From: Cupriavidus sp.
Lineage (GTDB): Bacteria > Pseudomonadota > Gammaproteobacteria > Burkholderiales > Burkholderiaceae
Direction of reading: 5' to 3'
NCBI GenBank assembly: GCA_013362725.1
Contig: JABFVP010000042.1
Coordinates: 1-9,656, forward strand
Length of the DNA: 9,656 bases
In this document: piece by piece, positions 6,006 to 9,656 of the stretch
Position numbering within the stretch: the first letter of the stretch is position 1
Layout of the letters: the number at the start of each line of letters is the position of its first letter
Notes under the pieces: model-generated
Told to the model about the DNA's origin: nothing
Databases searched by the model: none
The model's input: the letters and a program-made list of their open reading frames with translations, nothing else
Made by a program: the position numbers and the translations under genes

Positions 6006-6011
6006 TATACT
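6006..6011 (+). promoter_or_regulatory. bktB: Candidate -10 element for bktB
   Basis: TATACT at 6006-6011 matches five of six -10 bases, 33 bases ahead of the bktB ATG. The best -35 is TTCGCT (5984-5989, 16-base spacing), only about half matching. It suggests that bktB has its own promoter in the 115-base gap after rimO rather than relying on read-through. Confidence 0.45.
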
Positions 6012-6044
6012 GTGCGGTGCAACATAACCTGGATGGAGACAGTC

Positions 6045-7229
6045 ATGACGCGTGAAGTCGTAGTAGTGAGCGGTGTCCGCACCGCGATCGGAACCTTTGG
6101 CGGCAGCCTGAAGGACGTGGCGCCGGCCGAGCTGGGCGCGCTGGTGGTGCGCGAGGCGCTGGCCCGTGCGCAGGTGTCGGGCGACGACGTCGGCCATGTG
6201 GTGTTCGGCAACGTGATCCAGACCGAGCCGCGCGACATGTACCTGGGCCGCGTCGCCGCCGTCAACGGCGGCGTGTCGGTCAACGCTCCGGCGCTGACCG
6301 TCAACCGGCTGTGCGGCTCGGGTCTGCAGGCCATCGTCAGCGCCGCGCAGACCATCCTGCTGGGCGATGCCGACGTCGCCATCGGCGGCGGCGCCGAAAG
6401 CATGAGCCGCGCCCCGTACCTGGCCCCGGCGGCACGCTGGGGCGCGCGCATGGGCGACGCCGGCCTGGTCGACATGATGCTGGGCGCGCTGCACGACCCG
6501 TTCCACCGCATCCACATGGGCGTCACCGCCGAGAACGTGGCCAGGGAGTACGACATCTCGCGCGCGCAGCAGGACGAGGCCGCGCTGGAATCGCACCGCC
6601 GCGCCTCGGCCGCGATCAAGGCCGGCTACTTCAAGGACCAGATCGTCCCGGTGGTGACCAAGGGCCGCAAGGGCGAGGTCACCTTCGACACCGACGAGCA
6701 TGTGCGTCATGACGCCACCATGGACGACATGACCAAGCTCAAGCCGGTCTTCGTCAAGGAAAACGGCACGGTCACCGCCGGTAATGCCTCCGGTCTGAAC
6801 GACGCCGCCGCCGCGGTGGTGATGATGGAGCGCGCCGAGGCCGAGCGCCGCGGCCTGAAGCCGCTGGCGCGCCTGGTGTCCTACGGCCATGCCGGCGTCG
6901 ACCCCAAGACCATGGGCATCGGCCCGGTGCCGGCGACGAAGATTGCGCTCGAGCGTGCCGGCCTGCAGGTGTCGGACCTGGACGTGATCGAAGCCAACGA
7001 GGCCTTTGCGGCGCAGGCCTGCGCGGTCAGCAAGGCGCTTGGCCTGGACCCGGCCAAGGTCAACCCGAACGGCTCGGGCATCTCGCTGGGCCACCCGATC
7101 GGCGCCACCGGCGCGCTGATCACGGTCAAGGCGCTGCATGAGCTGAATCGCGTGCAAGGCCGCTACGCACTGGTGACGATGTGCATCGGCGGCGGGCAGG
7201 GCATTGCCGCCATCTTCGAACGGATCTGA
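6045..7229 (+). CDS. bktB: Beta-ketothiolase BktB
   Basis: BktB condenses acetyl-CoA with acetyl-CoA or propionyl-CoA, giving 3-ketovaleryl-CoA for hydroxyvalerate-containing PHA, and accepts longer acyl chains than PhaA. The 394 residues match C. necator BktB in length and in almost every residue I can recall. The catalytic triad is complete: Cys90 in NRLCGSG, His350 in GHPIGATG (codon 7092-7094) and Cys380 in CIGGG (codon 7182-7184). NEAFA lies before the His motif. The start is ATG 6045 behind GGAGA (6035-6039) at 5-base spacing; an upstream in-frame start at 6012 would add eleven residues absent from the family. It is a paralogue of phaA, the two lying in the same direction about 5 kb apart. 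A TATACT box at 6006 suggests its own promoter. The next gene begins 8 bases after its stop. Confidence 0.97.
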   Translation: MTREVVVVSGVRTAIGTFGGSLKDVAPAELGALVVREALARAQVSGDDVGHVVFGNVIQTEPRDMYLGRVAAVNGGVSVNAPALTVNRLCGSGLQAIVSAAQTILLGDADVAIGGGAESMSRAPYLAPAARWGARMGDAGLVDMMLGALHDPFHRIHMGVTAENVAREYDISRAQQDEAALESHRRASAAIKAGYFKDQIVPVVTKGRKGEVTFDTDEHVRHDATMDDMTKLKPVFVKENGTVTAGNASGLNDAAAAVVMMERAEAERRGLKPLARLVSYGHAGVDPKTMGIGPVPATKIALERAGLQVSDLDVIEANEAFAAQACAVSKALGLDPAKVNPNGSGISLGHPIGATGALITVKALHELNRVQGRYALVTMCIGGGQGIAAIFERI

Positions 7230-7232
7230 GGA
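7229..7232 (+). promoter_or_regulatory. Ribosome site that favours a TTG start at 7238
   Basis: AGGA at 7229-7232, beginning on the last base of the bktB stop codon, lies 5 bases before TTG 7238. It also lies 11 bases before the in-frame GTG at 7244. Spacing favours TTG, and both keep the signal peptide. The overlap with the bktB stop suggests coupled translation. Confidence 0.5.
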
Positions 7233-7237
7233 TTGCC

Positions 7238-7861
7238 TTGCGCGTGGCCCGGCTGACCGACCTTTGCACGACCCTTGGTGCCGCCGTCGTGTTCGCCCTG
7301 GCGGGCGCGGCGCAGGCGGTGCCGGCCACCGAGCTGTCGACCGGCCCGGCGAACGGCGCCGTCGCCAGTGGTGAAGCGCTGGGCCTGAACCAGGCCATCC
7401 GCGACGGCGAGGCCCGCCGTGGCGCAGCGCTGTCGACCGGCGCCGCCAGGCCACTGGCACCGCGGCCGGAGTATGCGTCGCTGCCGGTCTATGTCGGCAA
7501 GGTCGGCGATCAGCCGGTGCGCCTGCGCCTGGGCCCCAAGCCCGACGAGCGCGACAGCGTGCGCGGCGAGTACAGCGGCCGCGGCGCGGGCGTGCGCCTG
7601 CTGGCCGGCGAGTGGGAGGACGGCGCCTTCCTGATGGAGGAATCCGACGACGGCACCCGGGTGTCGGGCAACTGGGAAGGCACCATCGACGCCAGCGGCG
7701 CCGTGCGCGGCACCTGGACCGATGCCTTCAATCCGGCCATCGTGCTGCCGTTCTTTATCCGCCCGCTGGGCATGCTGGTGATCCCGCCCTTCGACATGAC
7801 GCCCAACAGCGGCGTCACCTACGCGCCGGCGCCGCCGAAGTCGTCGATTTCCGGCTGGTAG
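7238..7861 (+). CDS. Uncharacterised exported protein, co-transcribed with bktB
   Basis: I do not recognise this 207-residue protein. From TTG 7238 it begins with a signal peptide: Arg residues at 2 and 5, a hydrophobic stretch at about 12-24, and a good signal peptidase I site after AGAAQA (27/28). There is no lipobox, so a soluble periplasmic protein is most likely. Residues 28-85 are Ala/Gly/Pro-rich with low complexity. From about 86 (SLPVYVGKVGDQPVRLRLG) a compact beta-rich domain follows, with a G-x-Y ... G-x-W-E ... G-x-W-E-G-T ... G-x-W rhythm to about 165. Then come a hydrophobic segment (AIVLPFFIRPLGMLVIPPF) and a short tail ending SISGW. The 8-base gap after bktB implies one operon. 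The start could instead be GTG 7244. The reading frame also runs open into bktB, but that extension is overlap, not coding. Confidence 0.8.
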   Translation: MRVARLTDLCTTLGAAVVFALAGAAQAVPATELSTGPANGAVASGEALGLNQAIRDGEARRGAALSTGAARPLAPRPEYASLPVYVGKVGDQPVRLRLGPKPDERDSVRGEYSGRGAGVRLLAGEWEDGAFLMEESDDGTRVSGNWEGTIDASGAVRGTWTDAFNPAIVLPFFIRPLGMLVIPPFDMTPNSGVTYAPAPPKSSISGW

Positions 7862-7952
7862 GCTTTTTCGGCGCGGCGCGCTGAAGCCTCCCGGTGGCGC
7901 GGGCGGCATTTGCTGGTAAGCTCGGAGGCTCATCGCGTCTCATGCCTGACCG

Positions 7953-7969
7953 TGCCGCGCGCTGCGGCA
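7953..7969 (+). other. Small hairpin in the metC leader
   Basis: TGCCGC (7953-7958) and GCGGCA (7964-7969) form a 6-bp stem with a 5-base loop, 14 bases before the AAGGAAA ribosome site of the lyase gene. The 134-base gap has no convincing promoter; TAAGCT at 7917-7922 is the nearest -10-like string. No S-adenosylmethionine riboswitch is recognised. Confidence 0.2.
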
Positions 7970-7983
7970 GGCCAGCAGCCAGC

Positions 7984-7990
7984 AAGGAAA
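7984..7990 (+). promoter_or_regulatory. metC: Ribosome site that fixes the GTG start of the lyase gene
   Basis: AAGGAAA (7984-7990) lies 5 bases before GTG 7996. The in-frame ATG at 7942 and starts back to 7894 have no comparable site. The extra residues they would add (Arg/Ala-rich) do not look like the family N-terminus, so GTG 7996 is preferred. Confidence 0.65.
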
Positions 7991-7995
7991 CCGCC

Positions 7996-9219
7996 GTGTC
8001 CGATTCCCCGTCCGACAAGCCCGCATCCCCCACCCGTTACCTGCAGACCGTCGCGGTCCAGCCCGAGCTGGATATCGCCCCCGGCTTTGCCTCGTTCTCC
8101 CCGGCCACGCACCGCGGCTCGACCGTGGTGTTCCGCAACCTCGCCGAACTGCGCGCGCATGGCGACGGCGCCACCACCTACTGGCGCTACGGCCTGCATG
8201 CCACCCCGACCAGCGAGGCGCTGTGCCAGCACCTGGCGCTGCTCGAGGGCGCTCGCCACGCGCTGCTGCAGCCGTCGGGCCTGGCGGCGATCTCGCTGGT
8301 GTATTTCGCGTTGCTCAAGAGCGGTGACGACGTGCTGGTGCCGCATAACGTCTATGGCCCCAACCGCGACCACGGCGAGTGGCTGGCGCGCGACTTCGGC
8401 GTGACCGTGCGCTACTACGATCCCATGGACGCCGCCGCGGTGCCCGCGCTGATCCAGCCCAACACGCGCCTGATCTGGATGGAATCCCCCGGCTCGGTGA
8501 CGATGGAAGTGCCCGACTGCGGCGCCATCGTCGCCGCGGCGCGCGCGCGCGGCGTGCTGACCGCGATCGACAATACCTGGTCGGCCGGCGTCTACTTGCG
8601 CCCGTTCGAGCTGGGCATCGACATCTCGGTGCAGGCCCTGACCAAGTACCAGTCCGGCGGCAGCGACGTGCTGATGGGCGCGGTGCTGACCTGCGACGAC
8701 GGCCTGCACGGCCGGCTCAAGCGCGCCCGCATGCTGATGGGCTGGGGCGTGTCCGCCGACGACTGCCACCTGGTGCTGCGCTCGCTGCCGAGCCTGCCGG
8801 TGCGGCTGGCGGCCCATGACCGCGCCGCGCGCGAGGTGGCCGAATGGCTGCGCCAGCGGCCGGAGGTGGCGCGCGTGCTGCATCCCGCGCTGCCGGACTG
8901 CCCTGGCCATGCCAACTGGCGGCGCGAATTCACCGGCGCCAGCGGGCTGTTCGCCATCGTGCTGCGCGAGCGCTATACGCGCCAGCAGGTCGATGCCTTC
9001 GTCGAGGCCCTGCAGTTGTTCGCCATCGGCTGGTCGTGGGGCGGCGCGCACAGCCTGGCGGTGCCGTACCACGTGCAGGGCATGCGTCCCGCAGGCACCT
9101 GGCCGCCGGCGGGCTGGCACGATACCGGCGAGCTGGTGCGGCTTTATATCGGCCTGGAAGACACGCGCGACCTGATCGCCGACCTGCGCCAGGCGCTCGA
9201 GGGCACGCTGTCCGCCTGA
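7996..9219 (+). CDS. metC: Cystathionine beta-lyase, PLP-dependent
   Basis: The enzyme cleaves cystathionine to homocysteine, pyruvate and ammonia in methionine biosynthesis, in the cytoplasm. From GTG 7996 it has 407 residues, typical of the bacterial trans-sulfuration lyases. PLP-site features appear in family order: YWRYG (62-66), QPSGLAAI (92-99, the phosphate loop), HNVYGP (117-122, with the stacking Tyr119), MESPGS (162-167), AIDNTW (190-195, Asp192 for the pyridine nitrogen) and ALTKYQSGGSD (214-224, Schiff-base Lys217). These are followed by SWGG (347-350) and VRLYIGLED (381-389, substrate-carboxylate Arg382). The early YWRYG and the SWGGAHSL motif favour a beta-lyase over a gamma-synthase or gamma-lyase. 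Its stop codon directly abuts the stop of the convergent DUF2789 gene. Specificity among Cys/Met-family enzymes is inferred. Confidence 0.92.
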   Translation: MSDSPSDKPASPTRYLQTVAVQPELDIAPGFASFSPATHRGSTVVFRNLAELRAHGDGATTYWRYGLHATPTSEALCQHLALLEGARHALLQPSGLAAISLVYFALLKSGDDVLVPHNVYGPNRDHGEWLARDFGVTVRYYDPMDAAAVPALIQPNTRLIWMESPGSVTMEVPDCGAIVAAARARGVLTAIDNTWSAGVYLRPFELGIDISVQALTKYQSGGSDVLMGAVLTCDDGLHGRLKRARMLMGWGVSADDCHLVLRSLPSLPVRLAAHDRAAREVAEWLRQRPEVARVLHPALPDCPGHANWRREFTGASGLFAIVLRERYTRQQVDAFVEALQLFAIGWSWGGAHSLAVPYHVQGMRPAGTWPPAGWHDTGELVRLYIGLEDTRDLIADLRQALEGTLSA

Positions 9220-9459
9220 TCAGGCTGGCTGTCGCAGCGCCAGGTTGAGCTGGTCGACGACTTCGGCCCAGTCGGCGTCGTCGAGCAGCTCGTCGCGCAG
9301 CAGCGCGGCCTGGGCGGGCGTCCAGAACGGGGCTTCGGCCAGTTCGAGGGTCTCGGGCAGCGGCGCGTGCTTGCCGATGAAGGCGCGGATGCTGGCTTCG
9401 TCGGACGCCAGGCCAAGCTGGTCGAACAGTTCGGAAAACTGGTGGAAGGTCGGTTCCAT
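9220..9459 (-). CDS. Small DUF2789-family protein of unknown function
   Basis: The 79-residue protein matches the DUF2789 family of short, acidic, mostly helical cytoplasmic proteins found in proteobacteria. The recognisable pattern runs FSELFDQLGL (8-17), ASIRAFIGKHAPLP (22-35), LAEAPFWTPAQAALLRDELL (40-59) and DADWAEVVDQLN (61-72). There is no signal peptide, membrane segment or known catalytic motif. The start is ATG 9459, because the family begins with this Met and short leader; an in-frame GTG at 9504 would add 15 residues with no family match. The Shine-Dalgarno is weak. It runs convergent to metC with no intergenic base. The function is unknown, and nothing here ties it to methionine metabolism. 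Confidence 0.82.
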   Translation of the reverse strand: MEPTFHQFSELFDQLGLASDEASIRAFIGKHAPLPETLELAEAPFWTPAQAALLRDELLDDADWAEVVDQLNLALRQPA

Positions 9460-9511
9460 GATGGTCGGGCTCGCGGTGGTTGACTTCAGGTAGTGTAGGG
9501 CCACGAGAACA

Positions 9512-9537
9512 AAAACGGACGCCGCGGCGTCCGTTTT
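9512..9537. terminator. Strong palindromic terminator, bidirectional in form
   Basis: A perfect 26-base palindrome (9512-9537) folds into an 11-bp stem whose outer pairs are A:T. The arms are AAAACGGACGC and its complement, with a CGCG loop. Read on the minus strand the stem is followed by TTTTTGTTCT; read on the plus strand it ends in TTTTGATTT. This is a classical intrinsic terminator. It lies 22 bases after the stop of the minus-strand gene entering from the right edge, which it most likely terminates, and insulates the DUF2789 gene from it. Confidence 0.85.
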
Positions 9538-9559
9538 GATTTGGTGCCCGGGCGGCGCG

Positions 9560-9656
9560 TCAGCGCGTCTCGGCGCCGGACATCGCGTTGGCTCCGGCTG
9601 CGGGGCTGGTGGCCTGTTGTGCGCGCGCGGTCCGCGGCATCGCCCAGACCGACTCC
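9560..9656 (-). CDS. Probable C-terminal end of a gene entering from the right edge
   Basis: On the minus strand a frame is open from the window edge to a TGA at 9562-9560, giving at least 31 residues and ending SVWAMPRTARAQQ...NAMSGAETR. Nearly all codons end in G or C (about 27 of 31), as in the neighbouring genes, and a strong terminator lies 22 bases downstream. Both support a real 3' end. The piece is too short to assign a family. Low-complexity Ala-rich tails like this are common at protein C-termini. Confidence 0.5.
   Translation of the reverse strand, partial: ESVWAMPRTARAQQATSPAAGANAMSGAETR

Noticed and set aside
5931..7460. Long open frame (509 codons) on the minus strand opposite bktB
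   Set aside because: Antisense shadow of a high-GC gene; biased Arg/His/Gly composition, no motif, and it covers a complete thiolase.
7885..7930. AGCCTCC/GGAGGCT inverted repeat in the metC leader
   Set aside because: Seven-base arms separated by 32 bases in GC-rich DNA are expected by chance; no conserved riboswitch core nearby.
7930..9120. Open frame of 396 codons on the minus strand opposite metC
   Set aside because: Shadow of the lyase gene; no recognisable domain and no ribosome site.
1..9656. CRISPR arrays, tRNA or rRNA genes, insertion sequences, phage attachment sites
   Set aside because: No regularly spaced repeats, no cloverleaf or rRNA sequence, no transposase frame and no flanking direct repeats were seen.

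Overview
The window reads as chromosomal DNA of a GC-rich betaproteobacterium, almost certainly Cupriavidus (the Ralstonia eutropha / C. necator group). The evidence is the gene order phaA-phaB-phaR followed by rimO and bktB, near-identity of PhaA, PhaB, PhaR and BktB to the C. necator proteins as I remember them, and strong G/C preference at third codon positions. From memory, PhaA and PhaB each differ from strain H16 at roughly six or seven positions, so this is probably a related strain or species rather than H16 itself.

Layout. Positions 1-2562 hold the polyhydroxyalkanoate (PHA) block: the 3' two-thirds of phaA (beta-ketothiolase), phaB (NADPH acetoacetyl-CoA reductase), a 420-base gap with hairpins, a candidate promoter and a TGC/GCA palindrome, then phaR (PHA-responsive repressor). 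phaC is expected just upstream, outside the window. Positions 2617-3210, on the minus strand, hold a two-gene toxin-antitoxin module of the Gp49-like/HigBA type, toxin first, with two palindromes upstream of the toxin. Positions 3433-5929 hold two RNA/ribosome modification genes, dusC (tRNA dihydrouridine synthase) and rimO (ribosomal protein S12 methylthiotransferase). Positions 6045-7861 hold bktB, the second thiolase, followed after 8 bases by an unrecognised exported protein. Positions 7996-9219 hold a cystathionine beta-lyase (metC type), abutting tail-to-tail a small DUF2789 gene on the minus strand (9220-9459). A strong palindromic terminator follows at 9512-9537, and then what looks like the 3' end of another minus-strand gene running off the right edge.

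How the genes work together. PhaA condenses two acetyl-CoA, PhaB reduces acetoacetyl-CoA to (R)-3-hydroxybutyryl-CoA, and PHA synthase (not in view) polymerises it. PhaR senses free polymer and represses phasin genes and probably itself. BktB makes longer beta-ketoacyl-CoAs such as 3-ketovaleryl-CoA, which allows hydroxyvalerate-containing copolymers. dusC and rimO are unrelated housekeeping functions. The toxin-antitoxin pair looks like an accessory insertion.

Most of the window is well-known biology. The parts least explained are the exported protein behind bktB, the structured phaR leader with its palindrome, the double-palindrome promoter of the toxin-antitoxin pair, and the DUF2789 gene. 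I see no CRISPR array, tRNA, rRNA or insertion sequence.
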